A stretch of DNA of 64,000 bases from a bacterium D16-76 (GCA_009917445.1 QZEE01000020.1:1-64000), one strand, 5' to 3'; shown: positions 22,084 through 30,929, numbered from the stretch's first letter. Numbers and translations are program-made. Notes: generated by a model from the letters alone, not told the origin.

Positions 22084-22756
22084 ACAGCCGGATTTCCACC
22101 GCTCCCTTTGCCGTCAGGCTTCCGGGCGTTACCCGGCAGTCTATAGCTTCCAGGCGCACGCCCTTTTTCTGGGCTTCCCCCAGCGCCCGGGCAAATTCCG
22201 GGTGGGTGCGGCCATTGGGCGTAAAGTAGCGCACACCCTCCATCTGCACCACAAACAGCGCCATGGCCCGGTACCCGGCCTCCACCGCGTCGCACAGCTC
22301 ATGCAGATGCTTCACCCCCCGCTCCGTAGGCGCGTCCGGGAAAAGCACCACCCCGTCCTCTTCCAGCGTCACGCCCTTTACCTCCACAAACCACCTTTCC
22401 CCCCCGGCTTCGCCGTAAAAGTCAAACCGCGATGCCCCAAACCGCTGTTCCGCCCGCAGCAGGCCCAGCCCCGGCAGCAGCACCGGCAGGTATTCCGCCG
22501 CCACCTTGTTCGGGGCCTGGCTGTCCATGTTGATCAGCCTCCCCCCCTTCTCCACCGCGATTAAATCAAACCGCGTCTTCCGTTTCGCCCCTGTCCCTTC
22601 CTCCAGGTAGACCTTCGCCCCTTCCACCAGCAGCTCCCGGCACCGCCCGGTGTTTTTCACATGGCAGATTTCCACCTGCCCGCCCACCTCCACATGGGCA
22701 ATAAACCGGTTAGGCCGCGCCAGAAACCGCCCCGCTGTCACGTTCCCATATTCCAT
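22082..22756 (-). CDS. sfsA: SfsA-family protein (sugar fermentation stimulation)
   Basis: The 224-residue protein matches SfsA: R-P-N-R-F-I-A-H-V, then N-T-G-R-C-R-E-L-L near residue 35, a nuclease-like core with F-D-F-Y then F-V-E-V-K-G-V-T-L-E near 120, and F-P-D-A-P-T-E-R-G-V-K-H-L. SfsA is thought to bind DNA and has a restriction-endonuclease-like fold. The start M-E-Y-G-N-V is chosen by family alignment; the longer frame enters a GC-rich repeat. It stands alone between convergent and repeat-bearing regions. Confidence 0.9.
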   Translation of the reverse strand: MEYGNVTAGRFLARPNRFIAHVEVGGQVEICHVKNTGRCRELLVEGAKVYLEEGTGAKRKTRFDLIAVEKGGRLINMDSQAPNKVAAEYLPVLLPGLGLLRAEQRFGASRFDFYGEAGGERWFVEVKGVTLEEDGVVLFPDAPTERGVKHLHELCDAVEAGYRAMALFVVQMEGVRYFTPNGRTHPEFARALGEAQKKGVRLEAIDCRVTPGSLTAKGAVEIRL

Positions 22757-22820
22757 GCTTTCCCTCCCATGTCGCCGGGGCCCCAGCCCCGCAAACGCCT
22801 GTTTTTCACCGCGCCAAAAG

Positions 22821-22886
22821 GCCTTGGGGCCCCGCCCCAACCCCCGCCAAAGGGTTATCACCCTTTGGAATCCCACGCTTCGCTTC
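22821..22886. repeat. Double-hairpin intergenic repeat, copy B
   Basis: TTGGGGC/GCCCCAA is followed by CCAAAGGG/CCCTTTGG with a 6-base loop, then the shared tail TCCCACGCTTCGCTTCCC. The tail supplies the last codons (S-E-A-W-D-S-K-G) of the minus-strand DeoR gene. Confidence 0.65.
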
Positions 22887-23637
22887 CCCGCTCTACAGCC
22901 ACCACTTCTATGCCTTTCCCTTCCAGCTCTTCCCGCACCGGCAGCGGTATGCCGTCATCCGTCACCAGCAGGTCAATGGCCCCGCCCAGCTGCAAAGGCA
23001 CCGCCCCGTGCCGGGTGAATTTTTCACTTTCTGTCAGCACCGCCGCATGTTCGGCTTGGGCGGCCATATCCCGCACCGCTTGGGCCCGCAGATGGTCGCT
23101 GTTGGTAAAGCCCGACCGCCCCGTATACCCGTCCGTACCCACAAAAAGCCGCTCTACGCAGAAGCCCCCGGCGCCCTGGGCCACCATAGGCCCCACCATC
23201 ACCTGGGACTCATTCTGGTACACGCCCCCCAGCAGCACCACCCGCGCCCCGGGCTTCGAGCGTATATACCCCGCAATAAAAGCGCTGTTGGTGACAATCG
23301 TCACCTCCCGCCGCCCCTTCACGATTTCTTCCGCCAGCAGCGCGCAGCAGCTTCCGCTTTCAATCATCACCGTCTCCCCGTCCCGCACCCATTCCACAGC
23401 TTTTTGGGCAATGCGCCTTTTCCGCTCATAGTGGTACGCCAGCCGCCCGTTCAAGTCGTCCTCGCTGCGCAAAAGGGCATAGCCGTGCTCGCGCCGCAGC
23501 ACGCCCTTTTCTTCCAGCCCGTCCAAGTCCTTGCGCATGGTCACGCTGGACACCCCCAGCGCCTCCGCCAGCCTGGCCACCTCGATTTTCTTCTCCCGCG
23601 TCACCATCTCCAATATTTTCGCCGCCCGCTCTTTCAC
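22858..23637 (-). CDS. DeoR-family transcriptional regulator
   Basis: The 259-residue protein has an N-terminal DeoR helix-turn-helix (A-R-L-A-E-A-L-G-V-S-S-V-T-M-R-K-D-L) and a sensor domain with I-E-S-G-S-C-C-A-L-L, V-T-N-S and F-V-G-T-D-G-Y, the usual sugar-phosphate-binding pattern. The start is GTG at 23,637 with AGGAGGTGA upstream. No sugar operon is adjacent, so its targets lie elsewhere. The last eight codons come from an intergenic repeat, a sign that the original C-terminus was extended or replaced. Confidence 0.85.
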   Translation of the reverse strand: MKERAAKILEMVTREKKIEVARLAEALGVSSVTMRKDLDGLEEKGVLRREHGYALLRSEDDLNGRLAYHYERKRRIAQKAVEWVRDGETVMIESGSCCALLAEEIVKGRREVTIVTNSAFIAGYIRSKPGARVVLLGGVYQNESQVMVGPMVAQGAGGFCVERLFVGTDGYTGRSGFTNSDHLRAQAVRDMAAQAEHAAVLTESEKFTRHGAVPLQLGGAIDLLVTDDGIPLPVREELEGKGIEVVAVERGSEAWDSKG

Positions 23638-23697
23638 GCAATCACCTCCTGACTAGTATAGCCCATTTCCCTTACGTTGGCAACCCTTCCCCCTTTC

Positions 23698-23725
23698 AAA
23701 AAAAACGGGCCCCTTACGGGACCCG
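23698..23725 (-). terminator. Terminator of the sigma/DUF4179 operon
   Basis: On the minus strand CGGGTCCCG pairs with CGGGCCCG-like sequence (one mismatch) and is followed by a run of eight T residues. Confidence 0.75.
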
Positions 23726-23756
23726 CCTTGTCTCTATATTTCGGTGTAATTTTCGG

Positions 23757-25760
23757 TCACGGCATACTTTCCACACCCGTCCCCGGGTTCGGCAGCTCTG
23801 CTATGCTGCTGCTTGCCGCGTCCGATTCAGCCCCCCCTTCGCCCGGCATAACAGGCGCATCCGCCGGGTTGCGGTTTTCAGCGGCCCCCGCCATCTGCGG
23901 CACCCAAGTGGTATACATCCGCGGGTCGTCAAAAATAACCTCCCCCGTCTTGTTGTCAATCACCTGCACGATCACATTTGTTTCCTTGTACGGCTTTGTG
24001 TACATGTCCGCCCAGGGCTCCTCCCCGTGCATCACAAAGCTCATCTGCCACTTCGGTATGGTCTGGAACCCCAGGTTTTGCAAGTTCTCCCCGTTATACC
24101 GCGCAAGGCAGAACCGGCTCTCGTCCTCCTGCCGGTACATATAGGATTCCACTCCCTCTTCCAGCTGTGTGCACTCCTCCGGGGCCCGGCTCTTCACCTC
24201 GCCGATTTGCTGGCCGTTCAGCCAGAACCGCATGGTAAGATCCGGTACTTCCTCGGTATCGGCATACATGTCCACCTGATACATATAGCCTTCTTCCACC
24301 TGGCTGTCCCAGTCCGTGTAGTCCGGGCCCATGCTCTTGTCCGTCAGCAGGTAGCCCCCCGTAAACAAAGGCGTATGGGGCGTGTTGACGTATTCCTCCG
24401 TGTCCAGCTTCTTCATGCCTTCCTGCAAGTAAGTGTCCGTGGGCTCGGCCTTCCCGGTTTCCAGGTCAATGGTAAGCTCCGCGAACAGGTCGTGGATATA
24501 CCCGGGCTCCATGGTTTCCGGCTTCGCCATCAGGGCGCTCCCCGGGTCCAGCTCGAAGATACGCAGCTTCACCTGGCTGCATCCCGCCGGCGCGCCGTCA
24601 AAGCCCACCGTGTAGTTGATCATCGTGCCCTTCTTGGGGTAAATGGGGTTGGGCCCTAACACCTCCAAGCGGCTGTCCATTTCTATCAGGTTCGAGTTGC
24701 GCCCCAGCTCCTGCCCGTCCTCGGTGTACAGGTGGCAGGCATAGGGCCCGCCCTTGGGCTGGCCGTTTACGCGCATCTCTTCCTCGCACTCATAGCCCCA
24801 AATGGGCGTCTCCAATTTCAGCTTGATATACCCCGGCGTGCTTTCCACCTCCAGCACGCTTACGCCGTTATCCTGCCCTTTGCCCACCGAGATATGGTTG
24901 TGCTTTTTATTCACCGTCACCGTAAATTCCGTCTCAAACCCCACCCGTATCAGGTCCGGGGTCTGCCGCTTCCCGCTGTCTTTGCTGTAGTGGGCCTCCA
25001 GCGTGGGGATGGACACCGTCACCGGCAGCTCCTGGCCGTCCGCGACTTCTCCCCCCTGCACGGGCATTACATGGCTGTACCGCAGCACGCCCTCGCCGGG
25101 CGACCCGGTCATGCCGCCGCTTATGCTGTCCGTCACCGTGCCGTTTATGGTGAACTGGCAGTCTTCGTAATCCTCCGGGCTGTCCTCCCGTTTTTCAAAC
25201 ATCTCGAACCGGCCCCCGTACTTGTAAAACACAATGGACTCATACTGGGCGGCTTCTGGCGGGCAGCGCAGCTCGGTAGTAAAGTACACATTTTCCCCGT
25301 CGCAAAACGCCTCGTCCACCGTAAGCTCATAGCCGCTGTCCACCTGGGCCAACGCCCCCTGGCTTACTTGTTCCAAATCCGCATAGGTGTTCAGGTTCGA
25401 CCCCATAGGGTTCTTCCAGCTTTTGTTGACTTTCTCAAAGATTCCCCCCAGCCCCGGCAGGCTTTCCGTAAACTGCGGGTAGCTAAAGTTTAACCCCATC
25501 AGCAGCACCGCGGCCGCCAGCACCGTGCCCCCTGCGGCCAGCCCGGCCCGCACCGGCCAGGGCCAGCGCTTTACGGTCACAGCCTCCACCTGTTCATATT
25601 CTTCCCGCTTCCAGGCAGGGGCCTTGTGGGGCTCCGGCATGTCCATGGGCAGCTCGGCATACACTTGCTTCAATTTCCGCTCCACCGCCGCCGGCACCCG
25701 ATCTATTTGCAGCTCAGCCCGCAGCCCCGCAGTGGTCCTGTTTTTCCGCAGATGTTTCAT
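23757..25760 (-). CDS. DUF4179-type membrane protein, probable anti-sigma factor
   Basis: The 667-residue protein has a short cytoplasmic N-terminus (1-70) with a basic motif, one membrane helix (about 72-92, A-A-G-G-T-V-L-A-A-A-V-L-L-M) and a long extracellular beta-rich region ending in a low-complexity Ala/Ser/Pro tail. DUF4179 proteins sit directly behind ECF sigma genes in Firmicutes and are thought to hold the sigma factor at the membrane. Its ATG overlaps the sigma stop, supporting this. The extracellular part is longer than usual and may sense envelope stress. No ligand is evident. Confidence 0.78.
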   Translation of the reverse strand: MKHLRKNRTTAGLRAELQIDRVPAAVERKLKQVYAELPMDMPEPHKAPAWKREEYEQVEAVTVKRWPWPVRAGLAAGGTVLAAAVLLMGLNFSYPQFTESLPGLGGIFEKVNKSWKNPMGSNLNTYADLEQVSQGALAQVDSGYELTVDEAFCDGENVYFTTELRCPPEAAQYESIVFYKYGGRFEMFEKREDSPEDYEDCQFTINGTVTDSISGGMTGSPGEGVLRYSHVMPVQGGEVADGQELPVTVSIPTLEAHYSKDSGKRQTPDLIRVGFETEFTVTVNKKHNHISVGKGQDNGVSVLEVESTPGYIKLKLETPIWGYECEEEMRVNGQPKGGPYACHLYTEDGQELGRNSNLIEMDSRLEVLGPNPIYPKKGTMINYTVGFDGAPAGCSQVKLRIFELDPGSALMAKPETMEPGYIHDLFAELTIDLETGKAEPTDTYLQEGMKKLDTEEYVNTPHTPLFTGGYLLTDKSMGPDYTDWDSQVEEGYMYQVDMYADTEEVPDLTMRFWLNGQQIGEVKSRAPEECTQLEEGVESYMYRQEDESRFCLARYNGENLQNLGFQTIPKWQMSFVMHGEEPWADMYTKPYKETNVIVQVIDNKTGEVIFDDPRMYTTWVPQMAGAAENRNPADAPVMPGEGGAESDAASSSIAELPNPGTGVESMP

Positions 25761-26284
25761 GTGCAGTCCCCCTCCTGTCCCAGATAGATTTTCTTAAAAC
25801 GGTTGCGTCCCCGCATCAGGCGGGTTTTCACCGTGCCCTCCTTCATGCCCAGCATCCCGGCAATTTCCCGGATCTTAAACCCGTCCATATAATGCAGGGT
25901 AAGCACCAGCCTGTCGTTTTCCGCCAGCTGAGCAAGGCTCCTGCGCACGTCCATAGATTGGTCGTAGTCTTCCGCCGGGGCCTGGGTTTCCGGCAGCACG
26001 TCCAGGGGCATAAAGTGGCTGTGCCCCCGCAGCAGGTCATAGCAGTTGTGTATCAGTACCCGGGTCAGCCAGGTTTTAAAGTACCGCGGCTCCCGCAGGT
26101 TAGGCAGCTGGGCATAGGCGGTCAGTACCGTTTCGCCTATGGCGTCGGCGGCGTCCTCCTCGTTGTGCAAAATCGCCAGCGCCACCCGGCTCATAGCCAG
26201 CTTTTGTTCTTCTATCAGCGCAATAAACGCATCCCGGTCGCCCTTTTTTGCCTTCCTAACCAATTTTTCTATCCCTTGTGCCAT
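25757..26284 (-). CDS. ECF-family RNA polymerase sigma factor
   Basis: The 175-residue protein has region 2 (A-I-L-H-N-E-E-D-A-A-D-A-I-G-E-T-V, then F-K-T-W-L-T-R-V-L-I-H-N) and region 4 (R-L-V-L-T-L-H-Y-M-D-G-F-K-I-R-E-I-A, G-T-V-K-T-R-L-M-R-G-R). This is typical of ECF sigma factors paired with DUF4179 anti-sigma proteins. It is the first gene of a two-gene unit that ends at the terminator near 23,700. The promoter is not clear, though such factors usually activate their own operon. Confidence 0.9.
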   Translation of the reverse strand: MAQGIEKLVRKAKKGDRDAFIALIEEQKLAMSRVALAILHNEEDAADAIGETVLTAYAQLPNLREPRYFKTWLTRVLIHNCYDLLRGHSHFMPLDVLPETQAPAEDYDQSMDVRRSLAQLAENDRLVLTLHYMDGFKIREIAGMLGMKEGTVKTRLMRGRNRFKKIYLGQEGDCT

Positions 26285-26409
26285 TTCACCATCCCATTTC
26301 TCCCGCAGGCAATCGGCCCGGGCCGCCTGCTTTCTTCCTCTATTAGACGGCCCGGCCCCCCAAATGGTTCGCCCCCCTGCAAAAAAAATTTCAGCTCCCC
26401 ATCTCCCTC

Positions 26410-26484
26410 AACCCCCGCAAGGGTTTCACCCCTGCACCCCACCAGAGGGCCAAGGCCCTCTGGACTCCCACGCTTCGCTTCCCG
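26410..26484. repeat. Double-hairpin intergenic repeat, copy C
   Basis: GCAAGGG and CCCCTGC can pair imperfectly, followed by CACCCC. A second hairpin, CCAGAGGGCC/GGCCCTCTGG, is perfect. The tail is ACTCCCACGCTTCGCTTCCC. It lies between the ECF sigma gene and the EAL-HDOD terminator. Confidence 0.65.
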
Positions 26485-26510
26485 CACCCCGCCGCGCCCT
26501 TACACAAAAG

Positions 26511-26538
26511 CAAAAAGCGCGGCACAGCGGCCACGCTT
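26511..26538 (-). terminator. Terminator of the EAL-HDOD gene
   Basis: On the minus strand AAGCGTGGC pairs with GCCGCGCTT and is followed by TTTGCTTTT. It is 17 bases after the gene stop. Confidence 0.8.
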
Positions 26539-26554
26539 TCTTCCTATTTTCACG

Positions 26555-27799
26555 TTATACCTGTTCCAGCCCCATTAGCTGCTTCCAAATCGTGTTAACC
26601 TCTTCCGTACAAGTAAAATACACACTGGTAAGCAGGTTGGTGGCAATGCCCAGCTGGTCCGCATACTGCCGTATGTTCTTCCAGTCTGCCCGCTCATAGC
26701 TCACCACCAGGTCATACAGCGCCCCGCAGCGGCCCTCATGCCGCAGCAGCGCCGCCTTGATCTCCTCCGCCAGCGGCACCGGCTCCAAAATATCCTCCAT
26801 GGGCGCGTCAATCAGGTAATCCAGCGTAGAGAACATCCCCATCAAATAGGCGTCCGCCCGGCTGATGGGCATATCCTTGGCATACCGCATCAGCTCGCTG
26901 CAGAAGCTGCCCCGCATAAAAGAGATTTTTAAGAACTCCTCCGACCCCGCGTCAATCTCGTTTTCGGCGTTGCTGGCGCTCAGCAGGTATATCCACTGCT
27001 TCAGCTGGGCAATGCCCAGGGTCACCAAGGCCTGGCGTATGCTGGTGACCTTGTGGGTAGAGAAATAGGCCGAGTTCGCCACCCGCAGCAGGCCATAGGT
27101 CAGGGTAGCGTCCATGGAGATGATGTTCTCCACCTCTTCCATATCCGGCTCGTCCTTCACCACCGCCACCATCAGCCGGAAGAAGTTGCTTTGCAGGTAG
27201 CCGCTGGCATGGGCCTTGGTGGCAAGCTTTTGCGCCACGTAAGAGCCCTCCATGGCGTCCACCCCCATGTCCAGGGCTTTTTGGTACAGCTCGGCTGTCT
27301 CAATATCCGTGGCAATGCATTTCTTTTCCATGGTGTGGGCCATGCCGATGATATTCTGCAAAGAGCTGTCCGCCGTCTCGGCAAAATTCAGCTTGATGTA
27401 GTCAATGTCCCCCATCAGCCCCATGTACCGGGGCGAGAACCTAAACTCATTTACCGCGATTTTATAGCCCTCTTTGGCAAACTGCTGCACAAACCGCATG
27501 GCCAGCGGGTGTATGATCACGCTGTCGTCAATTTGGATCACAAGGCTTTCCTTTTCAAACAGATGGGGCGCCTTGCGCATCAGCAGGTTCGAGGTAAAGG
27601 TCATAAAGTGCACAGGGCCTTTTAGCGTGCGCTCTACGTTTTGCAGCAGGAAGTTGTACACCGTGTCCGCCGCGGCAAAGTCATGGGTAGCCCCGTCATG
27701 GCCATACGCCTGGTTTTCGCCGTGATAGAGGATCTCATAGGCCAAAATCTCGCTTTTGGCATTTTTGATAGGCTGCCGTACTATATATTTTTCTTTCAT
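26555..27799 (-). CDS. EAL-HDOD signalling protein with degenerate EAL motif
   Basis: The 414-residue protein joins an EAL-like domain (1-205) to an HDOD domain (210-400), the YuxH/CdgJ layout. The catalytic E-A-L is E22-I-L within Y-E-I-L-Y, and metal-binding acids of active EAL phosphodiesterases are not evident. It is thus unlikely to cleave cyclic di-GMP and more likely acts by protein contacts. Such proteins affect motility in Vibrio and other bacteria. It follows the motility operon on the same strand after a 150-base gap, with AAAGAAAA-type purines rather than a strong ribosome site before the ATG. Confidence 0.85.
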   Translation of the reverse strand: MKEKYIVRQPIKNAKSEILAYEILYHGENQAYGHDGATHDFAAADTVYNFLLQNVERTLKGPVHFMTFTSNLLMRKAPHLFEKESLVIQIDDSVIIHPLAMRFVQQFAKEGYKIAVNEFRFSPRYMGLMGDIDYIKLNFAETADSSLQNIIGMAHTMEKKCIATDIETAELYQKALDMGVDAMEGSYVAQKLATKAHASGYLQSNFFRLMVAVVKDEPDMEEVENIISMDATLTYGLLRVANSAYFSTHKVTSIRQALVTLGIAQLKQWIYLLSASNAENEIDAGSEEFLKISFMRGSFCSELMRYAKDMPISRADAYLMGMFSTLDYLIDAPMEDILEPVPLAEEIKAALLRHEGRCGALYDLVVSYERADWKNIRQYADQLGIATNLLTSVYFTCTEEVNTIWKQLMGLEQV

Positions 27800-27947
27800 G
27801 GTCTTATCAGGGCCTCCTCATTTTGCGGTTTGCTGGCGCACAGGAACAAAGGGAGCGCCCAGCCGCGCGGTTTGCCGCGGCCAGGGGGGTCTCGCCCCAG
27901 CCTGGCCGCACCCGGCACATAAGGGTATATTGGGGGGATGGGGCCGC

Positions 27948-28880
27948 TTAAGCGGTCTGGGTCTGGGCCTTCTCCTGCAGCAGCCGGTCCATCACCGAAA
28001 CCAGCCGGCCAATCTCCGGCTTTGTCAGCTGCTCGTTGGCCCCCAGCTCTTCGCCCTTTATGCGCATTTCCTCGCTGATGAGGGAGGAGAAAATGATGAC
28101 CGGCAGGTGCTTAAGGTCGTTGTCGTCTTTTACCAGCTTTGTCAGCCGGTGGCCGTCCATCTGGGGCATCTCAATGTCTGTCACGATAAGGGACACGTCG
28201 TTGTCCACAGTGCCGTGCTTTTTGCTTTCCAGCAGGTGGTCCCACATTTCCTTGCCGTTGTGGAACATGCTTAGGTGGGTGTAGCCCGCTTTTGTCAGGG
28301 CGTCGCGGATCATCCGGGAAAGGAGGATGGAGTCTTCGGCTATGTAGATGGGCTCCAAATTGCGCTCGCGGGGGCCCATCTCATCGATCTCGCTGATCTG
28401 GATAGAGGTCTCCGGCGCAATCTCGGCTACAATCTTCTCAAAGTCCAAAATGGTCACCAGGTCGCCGCCGCACTGGGCAATGCCCGTGGCCACGCCCTCG
28501 TCGCCGCCGCTGATGGTTTTGTCCGGCTTCTGGATCTCCGTCCAGGAAATGCGGTTGATGCCCACCACCGTGTGCACCCGGAAAGCCAGGGTCATTTTGT
28601 TAAAGCCCGTTACAATGAACAGGTCCTTCTCCTTGGGCTCGCAGTCTGCCACCCCCAGGTACTTGGGCAGGTTGATCACCGTGATCACCGCGTCCCGGGG
28701 CTTAAAGATGCCCTCTACCGCCGCATGGGTGTGGGGCATAAACTTTACCGGCGCGCTGATCATGATTTCCGTCACCTTGGCCACGTTGATGCCGTACAGC
28801 ACCCCGTCTATGGTAAATTCCATAATTTCAATCTCATTGGTACCGGATTCCAACAAGATCTCGTCTTTTCCAACTGCCAT
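27948..28880 (-). CDS. cheV: Chemotaxis coupling protein CheV
   Basis: The 310-residue protein has a CheW-like coupling domain (15-165) and a receiver domain (176-305) with phospho-acceptor Asp235 in V-T-D-I-E-M-P-Q-M-D-G. CheV links receptors to the CheA kinase and adapts through phosphorylation. The acidic pair A-E-D-S of the receiver (residues 181-184) is present. It is the last chemotaxis gene of the motility operon, 23 bases after cheD. CheA, CheW, CheB and CheR are not in the window. Confidence 0.93.
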   Translation of the reverse strand: MAVGKDEILLESGTNEIEIMEFTIDGVLYGINVAKVTEIMISAPVKFMPHTHAAVEGIFKPRDAVITVINLPKYLGVADCEPKEKDLFIVTGFNKMTLAFRVHTVVGINRISWTEIQKPDKTISGGDEGVATGIAQCGGDLVTILDFEKIVAEIAPETSIQISEIDEMGPRERNLEPIYIAEDSILLSRMIRDALTKAGYTHLSMFHNGKEMWDHLLESKKHGTVDNDVSLIVTDIEMPQMDGHRLTKLVKDDNDLKHLPVIIFSSLISEEMRIKGEELGANEQLTKPEIGRLVSVMDRLLQEKAQTQTA

Positions 28881-28903
28881 TACACTCGCTCCCTTCGCCT
28901 TGT

Positions 28904-29392
28904 TCAGATCGTATGGTCCGGCTTGCCATAGCTTTTTACCGTCACCATCCCCGTAGCCGGGTCAAAGGTAATGGTGCGGGCTGTGGTGCCGCCTACATCT
29001 TCCGCCAGCAGACGGATCTGCTCAGCTTTTAAGATCATATGTACACTGTCTATGTTCCGCTTGCCAATGTTGCCCAGACTGCTGCCCGAGGCGGTCTCGA
29101 ACATTTTGGCCCCGCCGGCCACCTTGGCCACAATATTCCCCCGGCGGCTGCCCCGGGCCTCCATCTGTTTTAGGGTCTCCCGGATGCCGGTGTCCGCATA
29201 TTTCATGGTGTTTTTCCGGCCGGCCTCCATGTTCAGGGGCAGCATAATATGGATAAGCGCGGAAAGCTTGGAAATCTTATCTTGCAGGCAGATGCCGATG
29301 CAGGACCCCAGCGCGTATGTAATGAGCTCCTCCCCGTGCTGGGCGATTTTCATGTCGGCAATCTTCACCACCAGTTTTTGCCCGCTAGGCAT
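28904..29392 (-). CDS. cheD: Chemoreceptor deamidase CheD
   Basis: CheD deamidates glutamines in chemoreceptors and binds CheC. The 162-residue protein has catalytic Cys31 in L-G-S-C-I-G-I-C and His48 in L-I-H-I-M-L-P, with G-G-A-K-M-F in the later core. Its start overlaps the cheC stop by eight bases, matching their physical partnership. The length and motifs are normal. Confidence 0.95.
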   Translation of the reverse strand: MPSGQKLVVKIADMKIAQHGEELITYALGSCIGICLQDKISKLSALIHIMLPLNMEAGRKNTMKYADTGIRETLKQMEARGSRRGNIVAKVAGGAKMFETASGSSLGNIGKRNIDSVHMILKAEQIRLLAEDVGGTTARTITFDPATGMVTVKSYGKPDHTI

Positions 29393-30011
29393 CGGAAACG
29401 CCCAGCTTATGCAAGAGATAGTTCAGCCCCCGGATCTCCGGGGAAAGCAGCAGCCTGCAGGGGAGCTCATAATCGTCGCAGGTAAAGTTGCCGCCAATGG
29501 TCATCAGGTAGTCGGTCTGCCCGCCGTACTCGGCCATGGGCACGGCCAGGATGGCGCCCTGCATGTCAACGGTCAGGCTGGGCACGGTCAGGTCCATGGT
29601 CACCCCGGAAAGGCCCGACAGGGCGTTGATGAAGGTGGAGATCATGATGTTCCCCACTTCTACCAGGGCCGAGCGCTGCAGCTCATCCAGGTGCTCGAAC
29701 TCCTCCACCTGGTTATCCAGCATACATTCCAGCACCATGTTGACAAACTCCAGGGGCAGCACCGAGAGCATGATGCCCCCTATGTCCCCGCTGATGCGCA
29801 CCAGCACCCCGGCCGTCACGTTCTCCGGGCCGCCAATCCAGTCAATGGCTTCGTTGTACCCCATAATGCGTACTTCCGGCAGGGTAATGCGTACCCGGCG
29901 GTTCAGCAGGCCAGAAAGCGCCGTGGCCGCGTTGCCGGTCCCTATGCTCCCCACTTCCCGCAGGGTATCGATCTCTAAGCTGTTTAGGTCGTCATAGTTC
30001 TTTATTCCCAT
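29385..30011 (-). CDS. cheC: CheY-P phosphatase CheC with one altered site
   Basis: The 208-residue protein has two phosphatase helices. The second, L-V-E-V-G-N-I-M near residue 116, keeps Glu and Asn. The first, L-R-E-V-G-S-I-G (residues 17-24), has Ser22 where Asn is usual. CheC removes phosphate from CheY and is stimulated by CheD. The sequence suggests one active site may be weakened. A GC-rich repeat fills the gap before this gene in the operon. Confidence 0.93.
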   Translation of the reverse strand: MGIKNYDDLNSLEIDTLREVGSIGTGNAATALSGLLNRRVRITLPEVRIMGYNEAIDWIGGPENVTAGVLVRISGDIGGIMLSVLPLEFVNMVLECMLDNQVEEFEHLDELQRSALVEVGNIMISTFINALSGLSGVTMDLTVPSLTVDMQGAILAVPMAEYGGQTDYLMTIGGNFTCDDYELPCRLLLSPEIRGLNYLLHKLGVSDA

Positions 30012-30030
30012 TTTGCCCTCCTCTCAGGAG

Positions 30031-30106
30031 CCTCCGGCGGGCAGGGGCCTTGCCCCTGCACCCCACTTAAGGGTGGAACCCTTAAGGATCCCGCGCTTCG
30101 CTTTCC
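30031..30106. repeat. Double-hairpin intergenic repeat, copy D (inside the motility operon)
   Basis: CCTCCGGCGG leads into GCAGGGGC/GCCCCTGC with a CTT loop, then CACCCC, then CTTAAGGGT/ACCCTTAAG with a GGA loop, then CCCGCGCTTCGCTTTCC. It separates cheC from the upstream flgG-like gene. Confidence 0.7.
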
Positions 30107-30179
30107 GCGCACTTTATGTGGTGTTTATGGGGGCTGGGCGGCACGCGTTGGGGGCTCCGGTTGTTTTTATGGCTTGCTT

Positions 30180-30929
30180 TTAGCGCAGGCCGTTTACAGT
30201 AGTCTCGATTTCGTCAGAGGTCTGAATCATTTTTAGCGCGTAGGTGAAAGACCGCTGGGATTCGATGACTTTGACCATTTCGTGGGCCAGGTCTGTGTTG
30301 GAACGCTCTAGGTAGCCTTTTACCAGCTTGCCCTGGCCGATCTGCATTTGGCCGTTTTTTTCTACGGGTACAAAGCGGTTGCGGCCTATGTTCAGCATGC
30401 CGTTGGTGTTGACAAAGTCAAAGATGCCAATGGGCAGCTCGGTTTTTACGTTGTCCTCGTCCACTTCAATAAGGCGGCCGTCACGGCCCATGACAAAGCG
30501 GCCGTCCCCGTCGGACAGGTACCACCGGGCCTCTTGGGTGGGCTCGCCGGTTTCGGGGTCCGGGGCACCCTGCACGTAGAACTCGGCCATGGTGAAGGAG
30601 CCGTCACGGGTGTAGCTGTACTCCCCGGTGGCCGGGTCCCACAGGGCGAAGAAGCCGTGGCCGCTTATGGCGTAGTCCAGGTCCAGGCCTGTGTCCGCCA
30701 GGCCGTTGCTGGAAAAGTCTGTGTCCGCCCCCACCATGAAGGTGCCTGTGCCCCGGGGCAGCTCGTCGGCCTGGGCGCCTACTACGTTATCGTACATCAA
30801 CTGCGCAAAGGACGGCTTTTTCGCTTTGAAACCGTAGTTGTTTACATTGGCGATGTTGTTGCCGTGGACATTCAGCCGCTCTTGCTGCTGCCACGCCCCT
30901 ACCGCCGCGGTGTAGAAGGATTGGTTCAT
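30180..30929 (-). CDS. Flagellar rod/hook-basal body protein (FlgF/FlgG family), second copy
   Basis: The 249-residue protein has the N-terminal rod motif L-N-V-H-G-N-N-I-A-N-V-N-N-Y-G-F-K, a central beta domain (G-H-G-F-F-A-L) and the C-terminal helix S-N-T-D-L-A-H-E-M-V-K-V-I-E-S-Q-R-S-F. It forms the distal or proximal rod. FlgF and FlgG cannot be told apart safely by eye; the typical C-terminus of this copy favours FlgG. A 238-base AT-richer gap separates it from the preceding rod gene. Confidence 0.85.
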   Translation of the reverse strand: MNQSFYTAAVGAWQQQERLNVHGNNIANVNNYGFKAKKPSFAQLMYDNVVGAQADELPRGTGTFMVGADTDFSSNGLADTGLDLDYAISGHGFFALWDPATGEYSYTRDGSFTMAEFYVQGAPDPETGEPTQEARWYLSDGDGRFVMGRDGRLIEVDEDNVKTELPIGIFDFVNTNGMLNIGRNRFVPVEKNGQMQIGQGKLVKGYLERSNTDLAHEMVKVIESQRSFTYALKMIQTSDEIETTVNGLR

